Position numbers and translations under genes: made by a program. A stretch of DNA of 64,000 bases from Leptospira kemamanensis. Its GTDB lineage: Bacteria > Spirochaetota > Leptospiria > Leptospirales > Leptospiraceae. The notes beneath the pieces are model-generated. The model ran no database searches. It was not told where the DNA came from and saw nothing but the letters and a program-made list of their open reading frames with translations. The DNA is taken from the NCBI RefSeq assembly GCF_004769665.1, contig NZ_RQGG01000036.1:124001-188000 (forward strand). Reading direction: 5' to 3'. Numbering within the stretch: position 1 is the first letter of the stretch; the number at the start of each line of letters is the position of its first letter. This document shows positions 46,572 through 56,784 of the stretch, one piece after another.

Positions 46572-49028
46572 ATGTCACTCAAGCAGATCACAATCTATAT
46601 TGAAGAAGCGGAGAATGACTTTTATAACCGCCTATTGCGGGACATAACTAATATCGAAACTTGCCATGTGCATAGTTTTCCCTCGATCTTAAAAATCAAA
46701 CCTGGGTCCATCCAAGAATCTGCTGTTTTCCTTTTTTGGAATGATTCAAAGGCGATGGACAAACAAAAATTTATTTTTGAACATTTTCCTGAGTCTCCCT
46801 ATGTCATTTTATCAACAATCGCCTTAACACCTGAAGTTTTATCGCAGGTGGCACATCCTACGTGTTTGCATTTGGCAGAACCAAGTTACTCAATCGGAAA
46901 CTTAGATTTAGTATTAAACTTCGCTGAGCGTTTGATAGAGGATATGATTCGTTCAATTGCCTATGATAAAATTCGTGAAAAGGTAGTTGTTTTAGAAAAT
47001 GTCTTTGAAGAATCCTTAGACATTTTGATGCAAATTGATCCAACTACCAAACAAATCATCAACGCCAACAAACAAGCAGTTGTGGTTTTGGAATATAGAT
47101 TGGATGAAATCATCGGTAAAGAATTTTCTTTTTTTATACCACCAGTGGAAATCGATGAAGACGAAGAATTTCAAGGAAACTTAATCGAAAGTTCTTCTCT
47201 TCGTTCTAAGTCTGGAAGATTGATTCCAACAGAGTCTTCGTTTCGATTATTTCCGGTAAATGGAAAGATGGCGATTTGGGCGACGTTTCGAGACATCACA
47301 GAACGGAAACGATCGCAAGAACAGGTGAAAAACCAAAAAGCGTTTTATGAATTTATTTTGGATAATTTAGATTCCGACATTGCTGTATTAAATTCCAATT
47401 TTGAATATGAATACACGAACCCAGTATTTTTATCCAATAAAGAAATTCGGAAGTGGTTGTACAAAAAAACAGATGTGGATCTTGCTGAAAAATTAGATTT
47501 AGCACCTGAATTTTACGAAACACGAAAGAAGTATTTAGAAGTTGCGGCCAAAGAAAATGAAATTGTTGAGTTTGAAGAACTCATTCAAGACCACAATGAC
47601 AAAGTCACTTATTTACTAAGAAAATACATTCCAATCGACGATTCTGAAACAAAACAAAAACGATTTATTAGTTTTGGTGTCGATATCACAGAACGAAAAC
47701 TTTCAGAAGAAAGGATCACCTATCTTGCGTATTACGATGCACTGACTGGTTTATCCAATCGTACATTGTTCATTGATCACGCAAACCAAGCCCTAAAAAA
47801 TCATAAATCCACCGAAACCCTATTAGCTTTTTATTTTTTCGATATCGATAACTTCAAATTCATCAATGATAGTCTTGGTCATACAAAAGGAGATATTCTT
47901 TTGCAAATGGTGGGAGCAAGACTCAAACGTGTGATGACGGAAGTTGATACCGTTGCGCGATTTGGTGGTGATGAGTTTGCGATTTTAAAAGTAGATGTTC
48001 CCAACAAAAGTGCGGCCGCAGAATTTGCACAAAAGATTTTGGATATTTTAAGCCAACCCTTCCATATCATGGGTCGGGATTTATTTACAACCATCAGTAT
48101 GGGGATTGCACTTTCTCCCAATGATGGAGTTACTTCTGCAGAGTTACTCAAAAACTCAGACATGGCGATGTACAAAGCTAAAGAACTTGGTCGTAACAAT
48201 TATAAGTTTTATACCTATGAATTGATACTACGTTCTGAAAAACGTTTGTACATCGAAAACTCACTTCGCAAAGCCATTCAAAACGAAGAACTCATCTTAT
48301 TTTTGCAACCTAAAATTTCTACCATCACCAACCAAGTTTGTGGCGCAGAAGCTCTCATTCGCTGGAAACATCCAGAACGAGGATGGGTGCCACCCATTGA
48401 ATTTATCCCAGTAGCAGAAGACTCAGGGATCATCGAAAGGATTGGGGATTGGGTTTTGGAAGAAGCCTGTCGTTTGAAAAAACAATGGACGGAGATGGAT
48501 ATACCTAGTTTTCCTTTGAGCATCAATGTGAGTGGAAAACAATTGGCGAGATCCAATTGGTCTCATCGTGTCCAAGCCACCATCTTACAATATGGAATCA
48601 ATCCAGAAGAGATCGAATTGGAACTCACTGAAAGTTCCATCATGGAAAATCCAGAAAAAAGTATCGAAGCATTTGCGTATCTTTCTGAATTAGGGATCAA
48701 GGTTTCCATTGATGATTTTGGAACGGGTTATAGTTCCTTAAGTTATCTCAAAAAAATCGATGCAGATGTGATCAAAATTGACAGATCCTTTGTTGTTGAT
48801 TTGGAACTGAATGAAGATGACCGAGCAATTTGTAAGGCCATCATCAATATGGCCCATTCCCTCGGTTTGGAAGTGATTGCAGAAGGTGTCGAAAACGCTG
48901 CGCAAAGGGATTTGTTACATGATTTGGGTTGTCATATGATCCAAGGTTATCTGTATAGCAAACCGTTACCAGTTGAAGAATTTGTTGTCTTTGTAAAAAA
49001 ATTTAACGAATCCGCTAAAACAAAATAG
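46572..49028 (+). CDS. PAS-GGDEF-EAL cyclic-di-GMP signalling protein
   Basis: 818 residues. The first 125 residues look like a degenerate response-regulator domain. Two PAS domains follow (about 140-250 and 260-375; each ends in the DITERK signature). The GGDEF domain has the intact active site RFGGDEFAIL; the EAL domain has EALIRWKHPE, ELTESSIMEN and DDFGTGYSSLSYLKKI. Both diguanylate cyclase and c-di-GMP phosphodiesterase activity are therefore possible. No membrane helix is present, so it is cytoplasmic. It diverges from the haem operon. Confidence 0.95.
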   Translation: MSLKQITIYIEEAENDFYNRLLRDITNIETCHVHSFPSILKIKPGSIQESAVFLFWNDSKAMDKQKFIFEHFPESPYVILSTIALTPEVLSQVAHPTCLHLAEPSYSIGNLDLVLNFAERLIEDMIRSIAYDKIREKVVVLENVFEESLDILMQIDPTTKQIINANKQAVVVLEYRLDEIIGKEFSFFIPPVEIDEDEEFQGNLIESSSLRSKSGRLIPTESSFRLFPVNGKMAIWATFRDITERKRSQEQVKNQKAFYEFILDNLDSDIAVLNSNFEYEYTNPVFLSNKEIRKWLYKKTDVDLAEKLDLAPEFYETRKKYLEVAAKENEIVEFEELIQDHNDKVTYLLRKYIPIDDSETKQKRFISFGVDITERKLSEERITYLAYYDALTGLSNRTLFIDHANQALKNHKSTETLLAFYFFDIDNFKFINDSLGHTKGDILLQMVGARLKRVMTEVDTVARFGGDEFAILKVDVPNKSAAAEFAQKILDILSQPFHIMGRDLFTTISMGIALSPNDGVTSAELLKNSDMAMYKAKELGRNNYKFYTYELILRSEKRLYIENSLRKAIQNEELILFLQPKISTITNQVCGAEALIRWKHPERGWVPPIEFIPVAEDSGIIERIGDWVLEEACRLKKQWTEMDIPSFPLSINVSGKQLARSNWSHRVQATILQYGINPEEIELELTESSIMENPEKSIEAFAYLSELGIKVSIDDFGTGYSSLSYLKKIDADVIKIDRSFVVDLELNEDDRAICKAIINMAHSLGLEVIAEGVENAAQRDLLHDLGCHMIQGYLYSKPLPVEEFVVFVKKFNESAKTK

Positions 49029-49040
49029 CCGAAATTGAAG

Positions 49041-50015
49041 ATGATGGTTCGTTATCTTTTTATTTTATCGACTATATTCTTTTTTGTCCAAGTGGTTCCG
49101 GCTGAATCCCGTGAGGTCAAAAAGAAATCACCGAAACCAGTTTCTGCACTAGGAAACTATTTTGTCAAAAAGGAAGAAAAAAACTTTTCCTTACTTATGG
49201 AAGCTCGTCGTTTCACAAGAGGCGAAGTTATTTTTCTAAAACTCACTCCAAAAGACAAAAAATGGATCAATGAATCATACAAAGTGAGTTGGTTAGGAAA
49301 AGATGTGATTCTTACCAAACGGGAAAATAGTATGATTGCTTTTTTGCCCATCTCACCTGATACACCTGCTGGTGCCATGACCTTAGAAATCGTTTCCAAA
49401 ATTCTATTTGTGAAACGAGGTCAAAAACAATACCAAATCATCTTAGAACCAACCAAGTTCCAAGTGATCAAAAAAAACCAACAAATCAAAGTGGATGAAA
49501 AGTTCGTCACCAAAGAACTTCCCAAAGAAATTTTGGATTTTATCCAAGAATGTAAAAATGCAAAGGAAACTGCTTTTGCGAAAACGAGTCCTTTACAATT
49601 CCAAAAGAATTTCAAAAATCCTTTAGAAACGATTTATATCACAAGTAAGTTTTATGTTAGGCGAGATTATAATAACAAACAAGGCCGACCTCATGGTGGA
49701 GTAGATTTTCGTGGAAAAACAGGAACTCCTGTTTATGCCATCCAGGATGGGACAGTTGTTTTAGCTCAAAAAACGTATTACGAAGGAAATTTTACCATCC
49801 TAGATCATGGGAATAAAATATTTTCCTTTTATATGCACCAAGACGAAATCAAAGTCAAAGTAGGGGATGTAGTCAAACAAGGCCAACAAATTGGAACCGT
49901 TGGATCCACTGGAATGTCAACAGGACCTCATTTACATTTAGGTGCAAAGATCAATGGAGTGTTAGTTGATCCATTATCTCTCATTGCATTACAATCCATT
50001 TCGGAAACGAATTGA
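49041..50015 (+). CDS. exported M23-family metallopeptidase
   Basis: About 324 residues with a signal peptide (FILSTIFFFVQVVPAES). The LytM/M23 domain occupies about the last 110 residues and has all expected residues: RPHGGVDFRGKTGTPVYA (His and Asp ligands), FSFYMHQD, and TGPHLHLGAKINGVLVDPL (HxH). It should cut peptidoglycan peptides. The ATG at 49041 is preferred over an in-frame TTG at 49035. It starts 12 bases after the GGDEF-EAL gene and may be cotranscribed. Its 3' end overlaps the convergent gene by 27 bases. Confidence 0.92.
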   Translation: MMVRYLFILSTIFFFVQVVPAESREVKKKSPKPVSALGNYFVKKEEKNFSLLMEARRFTRGEVIFLKLTPKDKKWINESYKVSWLGKDVILTKRENSMIAFLPISPDTPAGAMTLEIVSKILFVKRGQKQYQIILEPTKFQVIKKNQQIKVDEKFVTKELPKEILDFIQECKNAKETAFAKTSPLQFQKNFKNPLETIYITSKFYVRRDYNNKQGRPHGGVDFRGKTGTPVYAIQDGTVVLAQKTYYEGNFTILDHGNKIFSFYMHQDEIKVKVGDVVKQGQQIGTVGSTGMSTGPHLHLGAKINGVLVDPLSLIALQSISETN

Positions 50016-51035
50016 TGCTAAGAATTCACGAATCACTTGTTCGTGAATTTCACCTTTTTCTAAGTTTTCAGTCATGTGAAATAAAAGTTTGTCGTGGTTG
50101 GAGTTTTCCAAAATCATAAAACCTGTTTTGGAATATCTAGGTCGCAAGAGATCATAAAACGTCCAAAACTTAGAAACCAGGATAAAATCTTGGATTTCCT
50201 TTTGTTGGATTTCTTGCAGGTCTTCGATATCTCCCTTACTTACTTGGATTTGTAAAAATTCAGAAAATTCTTGGATCGCCTGTTCTTTTCGAAAACCTAA
50301 ATAATCAGGAAAATAAAAGATCCGAACAAATGGATATCGTTCCGCATCATGATCGCTAAAGGAAAGTATACCAGCGATTTGTCCCACACCCGTTTTGTTT
50401 TCTAAGGTTAAATCTTCAGGTTTGTAAAAAAACATCCCTTCTGGTAATGTAAAACCAAATTGAAGTTCTTCGTTCCAATACTCTTTGTCGTTTTTCACTT
50501 CCCAGTTGTTTAAATCTTTTTCTTCAATTTGGTATTTATTTTTGAATAAAAGATAAGCAGATAAAATTTCGGCACCTTGTAAGGCTTTAAATGAGATAAG
50601 AGCATTACTTGTTACCAAACAAAATGCAAGTAAGAGTCTTGCGTACTCAGTAAGTTGTAAAATCCGAATGAAAAAAGCAATGGTGATAAAGATGAATAAA
50701 AAGACAATCCCCGCTTCAAAGAGGATCACTTGGGTCAGCCAAAGGGCAAAAATAAAAAGTAACAAAACTCCAATTTCAATCAAAGGGTGAAAGGTTTCTT
50801 TCCAATACAATTGGATAATATATAAACTTATGTAGGTAATGAGAAGCCCAACCACAAGGGAGACTAAACACAAAACTAAAATATAATGCCAGGGCAAATG
50901 GGCTTCGTGGTACACGAAGAAAGGCACAACGAGAACAGTATAGAGGATTAGAATATTTCGCGTGGTACTAGGTGTGAGAAATTGAGAAAAGAAACCACTT
51001 GCCTGATTTTTGATTTTGCTTAGTTTTTGGTTCAT
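49989..51035 (-). CDS. polytopic membrane protein with C-terminal soluble domain, unknown function
   Basis: 348 residues. About five membrane helices in residues 25-165 (ILILYTVLVVPFFVYH, LVLCLVSLVVGLLITYISLYII, IGVLLLFIFALWL, AGIVFLFIFITIAFFI, LLAFCLVTSNALISF) are followed by a soluble domain (about 190-345: LQFGFTLPEGMFFYKPEDL, PFVRIFYFPDYLGF) that I cannot place. The start codon overlaps that of the divergent gene at 51034 within one CATG. Confidence 0.7.
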   Translation of the reverse strand: MNQKLSKIKNQASGFFSQFLTPSTTRNILILYTVLVVPFFVYHEAHLPWHYILVLCLVSLVVGLLITYISLYIIQLYWKETFHPLIEIGVLLLFIFALWLTQVILFEAGIVFLFIFITIAFFIRILQLTEYARLLLAFCLVTSNALISFKALQGAEILSAYLLFKNKYQIEEKDLNNWEVKNDKEYWNEELQFGFTLPEGMFFYKPEDLTLENKTGVGQIAGILSFSDHDAERYPFVRIFYFPDYLGFRKEQAIQEFSEFLQIQVSKGDIEDLQEIQQKEIQDFILVSKFWTFYDLLRPRYSKTGFMILENSNHDKLLFHMTENLEKGEIHEQVIREFLASIRFRNGL

Positions 51036-51660
51036 GTCAGCGATTACAGACTTCTTTCAAAAAATCCAAAACCAAATTGTTGAAATCCAAACCACGATCA
51101 ACCAGATCAAAACGAGTTGGGAGAACTTTCAAAAGTTTTGGGATTTGTTTTTTACATTAGTCCCTTGGGAAGTTCTCCTGTTACTGATCTTTTCTGTCAT
51201 CCTCCTTTCTATTTTTAGCTCCATCTCACCAAGTACACCCAAAGCCAATTTGACAATTTCTGTTGTGTTTCTGGCCTTTCTTTGGCTTTATTTTTGGAGT
51301 TTATTTTCCAAGGAAGTTTCGTATAGCAAGGTAATCTTTTCCTCGTTATATATCCTGATACCATTACATGCGATTGGTGTGGGGCAGTGGGTCTATGGTT
51401 TTGGCAAAAAGATGTATTGGAAAAAACGAAGAGTCTCTCCTAAACAATGGGAAGCTGCCCTTCATCAAATTTCTTTGGACTACCATAATTTTATGGGAAA
51501 GGCACATGGATTTCACAATGCCATTCCCGAAAATCGAGAAACAATCGAGTTGGAGCTCAATCGACTAGAAACTTCGTTACAAGGAATCAAAACCTTACTA
51601 TCGAATCGTAAGTCAATGGAGGCAACAAAGGGAGATTTAGATTCGAAGACAGTTTCTTAA
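51034..51660 (+). CDS. small membrane protein with coiled-coil N-terminus, unknown function
   Basis: 208 residues from the ATG at 51034. An amphipathic/coiled N-terminus (FQKIQNQIVEIQTTINQIKTSWENF) precedes three helices (VLLLLIFSVILLSIF, LTISVVFLAFLWLYFWSL, SSLYILIPLHAIGVGQWVYGF) and a basic soluble C-terminus. No family recognised. The start codon overlaps the ATG of the divergent gene. Confidence 0.65.
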   Translation: MSAITDFFQKIQNQIVEIQTTINQIKTSWENFQKFWDLFFTLVPWEVLLLLIFSVILLSIFSSISPSTPKANLTISVVFLAFLWLYFWSLFSKEVSYSKVIFSSLYILIPLHAIGVGQWVYGFGKKMYWKKRRVSPKQWEAALHQISLDYHNFMGKAHGFHNAIPENRETIELELNRLETSLQGIKTLLSNRKSMEATKGDLDSKTVS

Positions 51661-51663
51661 GGA

Positions 51664-52668
51664 TTAAAAAATTAATTTTGGATAAAATCCATAAGGCTCT
51701 TGTGTATCGTGATCATGTGCAGGAATTACATGTAATTTAGGATTCTTTTGGAGGAGATGGTGCACTCGAGAAATTTCTTCTCCAAGAGACAAAACATCAT
51801 AATCAACGATCCATCTCGCACCTCTTGGTTTGTGTTTGAGATCCAAAAATCCCTCTTTTCTCCAGACAATATCACCGGTTAAAAAATACACTTCTCCGTT
51901 TTCGGTATGCAAAAACAAACCCACGGAGGCTTCACTATGGCCTTTCATCGGAACGAACACGGCCGTTCCATCCCCAAACCAATCCAAACTCTTCGCATAA
52001 GTAGCGTAAGGTTTGTCAGAAAATTGAAGATGATTCCATTGGACATTTTCCCCATCATACTGAGAAGGAATATAACCTAACTCAATTTTTGCATGATTCA
52101 ACTCGTCTTTCCCGCTATGGATTTTAGCATTGGGAAAATCTTTTAATCCACTCGCATGGTCCCAGTGTAAGTGAGAAAAAAATACATCTCGAATCGAATT
52201 GGGATCAACACCATTGTTTGTGAGTTGTGATTTGGCAGTTTCAATTAATTTATATTCCATCAAAACTTTTAAGTACAAGGGAAATACTTCAAACTGTTCT
52301 TTGACGTTGGTTCCAAGACCTGTATCAAATAAAAAATTACCTTTTGGGTGTTGGATGTAAAATGCAGAATGGTTGACTGTTACCAATTTCAAAACAGATC
52401 CACCTTCAATCACAAAGGCTTCTAAGGTTTTTGCTTCCCCCGTTTTGAGAATGGAAAACACCAAATTGGATTTTCCATTTGGTTTGGGAATGAGTTCTGG
52501 ATTTTCCTTTGCATTAGCTGTTACAATCTCATTTTTATCTTCAACTTGTTTGGAGAGATCGAAACTTGGAATGGTTTCTCTAGGATAACCTAGAAAGTAC
52601 ATGGTAAAACTGATTGATACAGCTAATATAAGTAAGGTAATTCCTTTTTTTCCTGAGATAGATTTCAT
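51664..52668 (-). CDS. MBL-fold hydrolase, lactonase-like, membrane-anchored
   Basis: 334 residues. An N-terminal membrane segment (ITLLILAVSISFTMYFLGY) anchors or exports it. The metallo-beta-lactamase fold shows HPKGNFLFDTGLG, the zinc motif FFSHLHWDHASGL, the third His in MKGHSEASVGLFL, and YFLTGDIVW with the bridging Asp; HVIPAHDHD closes the site. This is the arrangement of N-acyl-homoserine-lactone lactonase-like enzymes, but the fold has many substrates. The TetR regulator lies 78 bases upstream on the same strand. Confidence 0.85.
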   Translation of the reverse strand: MKSISGKKGITLLILAVSISFTMYFLGYPRETIPSFDLSKQVEDKNEIVTANAKENPELIPKPNGKSNLVFSILKTGEAKTLEAFVIEGGSVLKLVTVNHSAFYIQHPKGNFLFDTGLGTNVKEQFEVFPLYLKVLMEYKLIETAKSQLTNNGVDPNSIRDVFFSHLHWDHASGLKDFPNAKIHSGKDELNHAKIELGYIPSQYDGENVQWNHLQFSDKPYATYAKSLDWFGDGTAVFVPMKGHSEASVGLFLHTENGEVYFLTGDIVWRKEGFLDLKHKPRGARWIVDYDVLSLGEEISRVHHLLQKNPKLHVIPAHDHDTQEPYGFYPKLIF

Positions 52669-52746
52669 TTTAGAGTTTCCTTTTGTTCAATTTGTTTGTG
52701 AATACGATTGCAAATGTTGTCATTTTATTTCGAATTTAAATTTTTG

Positions 52747-53343
52747 TTATGACGACATTGTTTGATTCCATTTATGTCGGAGAAGAAGTTCGGCCGTTTT
52801 TTCTGCCATTCGTAAGGGCTCAGGTGACTTTTGTAATTTTGCAAGTAACAAGGCTCCTTCCCAAAGTGAGAGCAGAGAAAGGGAAACCTGTTTGGCGATG
52901 CGGTTGGAAAATCCATTTTGTACTAAATACGTTTCAAAGGTTTTTAACCATAAAGTATACACTTCATGACAAGCAAGAGAAACCCATTGGCTACTATTTG
53001 CGGTTTCCATAGCCGTGGTGGCAATGGGGCATCCTTTTTGGAACTGACTTGCCACAATCCTTTCTTCTAAGACATGAAACACTTGTTTGATGGCATGAAT
53101 CGGTGATTCTGCTTTGCTGAAAACAGATTGGAAAAAACCATTCAGCTCTTCTCCCGAATGACGGATGGCAAAACTGGCAAGTTCCTCTTTTCCACCAGGA
53201 AAATGGAAATAGAGGGAACCTTTGGGTGTTTCCGTTTCTTTGCCTAGTTCCGTAAGCCCTGCTCTCTCATATCCTTCTCGTTCCAGAAGTTCTGCCATGG
53301 CCTCGATCATTTTCTGTTTGGTTTCTAAACCTTTTTTACCCAC
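52747..53343 (-). CDS. TetR/AcrR-family transcriptional regulator
   Basis: 198 residues. The N-terminal helix-turn-helix is KQKMIEAMAELLEREGYERAGLTELGKETETPKGSLYFHFPGGKEEL, the C-terminal part is a ligand-binding helical domain of the LmrA/YxaF type (GCPIATTAMETANSS). The start is GTG at 53343. It probably represses its own transcript together with the MBL-fold hydrolase gene downstream. Confidence 0.9.
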   Translation of the reverse strand: MGKKGLETKQKMIEAMAELLEREGYERAGLTELGKETETPKGSLYFHFPGGKEELASFAIRHSGEELNGFFQSVFSKAESPIHAIKQVFHVLEERIVASQFQKGCPIATTAMETANSSQWVSLACHEVYTLWLKTFETYLVQNGFSNRIAKQVSLSLLSLWEGALLLAKLQKSPEPLRMAEKTAELLLRHKWNQTMSS

Positions 53344-53592
53344 AAAACCATTTCATTCAAAAATAATAGACCGGTCAACATAAAAATAATGGGTACCGTT
53401 TCCGTTCCCAAGGCGGAAGATCCAAGTCGGGAATTTGATTCTATGGGAAGGCGAAAACAAGGAAAGTCAGGGAATCGTTTTTCATTATGAGTTTCTTTCT
53501 TTTCGATTTCTCCCATTTCTCTCTAGAATAAATCTCATTGTTTTTTTCAGAGTCCGCCGATAAACTAAGTAGTACGGATTTCGGGACGAAGT

Positions 53593-54606
<1,014 letters not shown>

Positions 54607-54635
54607 TCCACAGGTTTCGATTTCTTTCCTTTCCC

Positions 54636-55124
54636 TTAGTTATTACGGTTACTGAATTTTCCCCATTTCGGTGGGAATTCGACTAGAGCATCTTTCGGAC
54701 TGATTTCCCCTCGTTCCAATTTTTGGTTCAGGGTAATGAGTTTGTGTAAACTTCCCATGGAAAACGAAAGTTCCGTCACATCGAAATCATCCAATCTTAC
54801 CTTCGCATTTCGGCAGAATAATTTTAGCTCGGAAAGGATCAAAGTCACCCTTGCATTGGCATAACGAGCCACAATTTCCTCAAATTCTTCCTCATTGAAA
54901 AACTCTCTCTCTAAATCGTAATCAAATTCGTGTCGAATCAGTTCGATGAGTGAGAGTCCTAGTTCTTTTGCGACCAAAACGACATAATCAAACTTGGATC
55001 GCATCCAATCTTCGGTTTCGAGTAACTCTATGGCCGAACGAGGAATATTCAATTTTTCTGATAATTGAATGCGTGTGAGATTCCTTCGTTCTCTATAATT
55101 TCTGAAATGATTTACTTTTTCCAT
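54636..55124 (-). CDS. XRE-family helix-turn-helix regulator
   Basis: 162 residues. The N-terminal HTH reads FRNYRERRNLTRIQLSEKLNIPRSAIELLETEDWMRSKFDYVVLVAKELG. The C-terminal part is helical and acidic (LEREFFNEEEFEEIVARYANARVTLI) and may be the oligomerisation domain. The ATG at 55124 has GGAG 3 bases upstream; the TTG at 55133 is less likely. The leader contains a terminator-like nested hairpin at 55148-55197. Targets unknown. Confidence 0.85.
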   Translation of the reverse strand: MEKVNHFRNYRERRNLTRIQLSEKLNIPRSAIELLETEDWMRSKFDYVVLVAKELGLSLIELIRHEFDYDLEREFFNEEEFEEIVARYANARVTLILSELKLFCRNAKVRLDDFDVTELSFSMGSLHKLITLNQKLERGEISPKDALVEFPPKWGKFSNRNN

Positions 55125-55147
55125 GTGCTCCAAAAAAAAATTTAAAA

Positions 55148-55197
55148 AAACCGTTAATAACGTTCTGAAAAGGCTCCAAAAACGTTGGGAACGGTTT
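55148..55197 (-). promoter_or_regulatory. nested inverted repeat with U tract in the XRE leader
   Basis: AAACCGTT (55148-55155) pairs with AACGGTTT (55190-55197), and inside it AACGTT (55159-55164) pairs with AACGTT (55181-55186), which is itself palindromic. On the minus strand seven T follow the stem directly, so it looks like an intrinsic terminator or attenuator placed 24 bases upstream of the XRE start codon. It could also be an operator for the XRE protein. Confidence 0.6.
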
Positions 55198-55486
55198 GGA
55201 TCTATAAGATTCGCATGGATAAGGTTGACTTCGGTAGGAAAGTTTGCGTTACGCTGAAATTACGCTAAATTTCCTTTCTGGAGCCACCACCGATGTTACC
55301 GTAGGTGGTGTGCTCGTTTTTTCCATCCTTTTCTAATTGGGGGTGATCAAAAGCATTCAAAAAGGAACTAGTAAGTTCGTTCCTCCGCTTAGTGAATTTT
55401 CTACTTTTTTTAACAAAACAAAACTTTTTTCTTACTTGATGCAATAAAATCTCGGGATGGAATTTTGCCCAAGTAGGTATCTCTCC
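55198..55486. other. rest of the XRE-GDPD intergenic region
   Basis: Apart from the two hairpins at 55148-55197 and 55281-55322, I see no gene here. A repeated TTACGCT pair lies at about 55249-55266. A minus-strand frame of about 80 codons crosses the region, but its composition looks non-coding. Confidence 0.4.
55281..55322 (+). terminator. strong rho-independent terminator without an obvious upstream gene
   Basis: GAGCCACCACC (55281-55291) pairs with GGTGGTG-T-GCTC (55304-55315) through 11 pairs with one bulged T, followed by G and six T. On the plus strand the nearest upstream gene is fliG, 675 bases away, so it ends either a small RNA or a long fliG 3' UTR that runs antisense to the XRE gene. 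Confidence 0.7.
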
Positions 55487-56443
55487 ATGAATTTGAATCG
55501 TTCGAATCACAAACTGTATGTACTTGTCAGTTTGTTTGTATTGGCACTTGTTAACTGTGCAACTGTTGAAACCCCAAATCGTTTGCGTAAGGAAATCGAC
55601 TTACAAGGTCATCGCGGAGCACGTGGTTTAAAACCAGAAAATACATGGCCTGCTTTCGAAGAAGCCATTCGCTATAAAATGGTGACTTTGGAATTGGATA
55701 CTGTTTTAACGAAAGACAAACGAATTGTCATTCATCATGATTCTGATACAAACCCAGTCATTTGTCAAAATGTGGATGGATCTCCCATTCAAAAAAAATC
55801 TTTGTATGATTTGACTCTTGCCGAATTACAAGCATTAGATTGTGGATCAAAACAAAACCCAAGTTTTCCCAAACAAATTCCCGTTCCTGGAACCAAACTT
55901 TTGTCCTTAGAGGAATTTTTTGAATTGGTTCAGAAACACGAAAAAAAATCCAAAGAAGTTTATGAATTCAATATTGAAACCAAATTTCCGGATGATGGAT
56001 CTGCTCCAGATAGTTTAGTTAAAGAACATACAGAAAAACTAATCCAAATCATCGAAAATTACAAGGTTGTAGATCGTACGACGATCCAATCCTTTGATTT
56101 AAGAACTCTCACTGTTTCCAAACAAAAAAATTCTAAAATCAAAACGAGTGCTCTCTTTGTCCCAACTTATTTCCAAGGATTTTTAATGACCATTGGATTT
56201 GGAAATGGGTATCGTGAATCCATTCTGACAAATGCAAAAGAGAAACAAGCGGATATCATTTCCCCATATTTTTTATATGTGACACCTAAGTTTGTGAAAA
56301 CATCACATGACAAAGGTATGATGGTAATTCCATGGACAGTGAACTCGGAAAAAGAAATGAATCGTTTGATTTCTTGTGGAGTGGATGGGATCATTTCTGA
56401 TTATCCAGATATGTTAGACAAAGTGGTTCGTAAAAAAAACTAA
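55487..56443 (+). CDS. glycerophosphodiester phosphodiesterase lipoprotein
   Basis: 318 residues from the ATG at 55487. The signal [18 protein letters not shown] contains a lipobox Cys. The GDPD TIM-barrel has [21 protein letters not shown] (His, Glu), [19 protein letters not shown] (metal Glu/Asp and catalytic His) and [28 protein letters not shown] at the end. It hydrolyses glycerophosphodiesters to glycerol-3-phosphate in the periplasm. A convergent TRL gene overlaps its last 4 bases. Confidence 0.92.
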   Translation: MNLNRSNHKLYVLVSLFVLALVNCATVETPNRLRKEIDLQGHRGARGLKPENTWPAFEEAIRYKMVTLELDTVLTKDKRIVIHHDSDTNPVICQNVDGSPIQKKSLYDLTLAELQALDCGSKQNPSFPKQIPVPGTKLLSLEEFFELVQKHEKKSKEVYEFNIETKFPDDGSAPDSLVKEHTEKLIQIIENYKVVDRTTIQSFDLRTLTVSKQKNSKIKTSALFVPTYFQGFLMTIGFGNGYRESILTNAKEKQADIISPYFLYVTPKFVKTSHDKGMMVIPWTVNSEKEMNRLISCGVDGIISDYPDMLDKVVRKKN

Positions 56444-56784
56444 ATCCCCCAAACAATCGTACATAAAGTAGAATAGAGAGAGAGGTAGTTACTTGCCTCT
56501 TTTTCAATTCGAAATACTTCTTGGATGTTTCCATCACTTGCCGCAGCCGTTATACTTGCATCTCCTGTTACATAAAAAAAACCAATTCGTTTGAGGCAGG
56601 ATTTGCCTTGTTTCAAAGTTTGTTTGGGAAGTGGTCTTTCGGAAACCGCAAGTGTGTAAGACGCATACAAAAAACCCGTTGGTCCAAGTCCTTGTGGTTG
56701 GCCTAAATTAGCACAAGAAATTGTGAATCCAAGAAGGAGAAAGACAAAGCAACAAAAGAGTTTCTTATGCAAAAGTTCTTTCAT
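56440..56784 (-). CDS. TRL-family lipoprotein (copy 3)
   Basis: 114 residues. The lipoprotein signal is [17 protein letters not shown]. The TRL part reads [20 protein letters not shown], then [56 protein letters not shown]. It is clearly related to the copies at 31041 and 56781. It overlaps the upstream TRL copy by 4 bases and is probably translated from the same mRNA. Confidence 0.87.
   Translation of the reverse strand: MKELLHKKLFCCFVFLLLGFTISCANLGQPQGLGPTGFLYASYTLAVSERPLPKQTLKQGKSCLKRIGFFYVTGDASITAAASDGNIQEVFRIEKEASNYLSLYSTLCTIVWGI

Noticed and set aside
55265..55510. 81-codon minus-strand frame in the XRE-GDPD gap
   Set aside because: It runs through the strong hairpin at 55281-55322 and the GDPD start and has no coding features.
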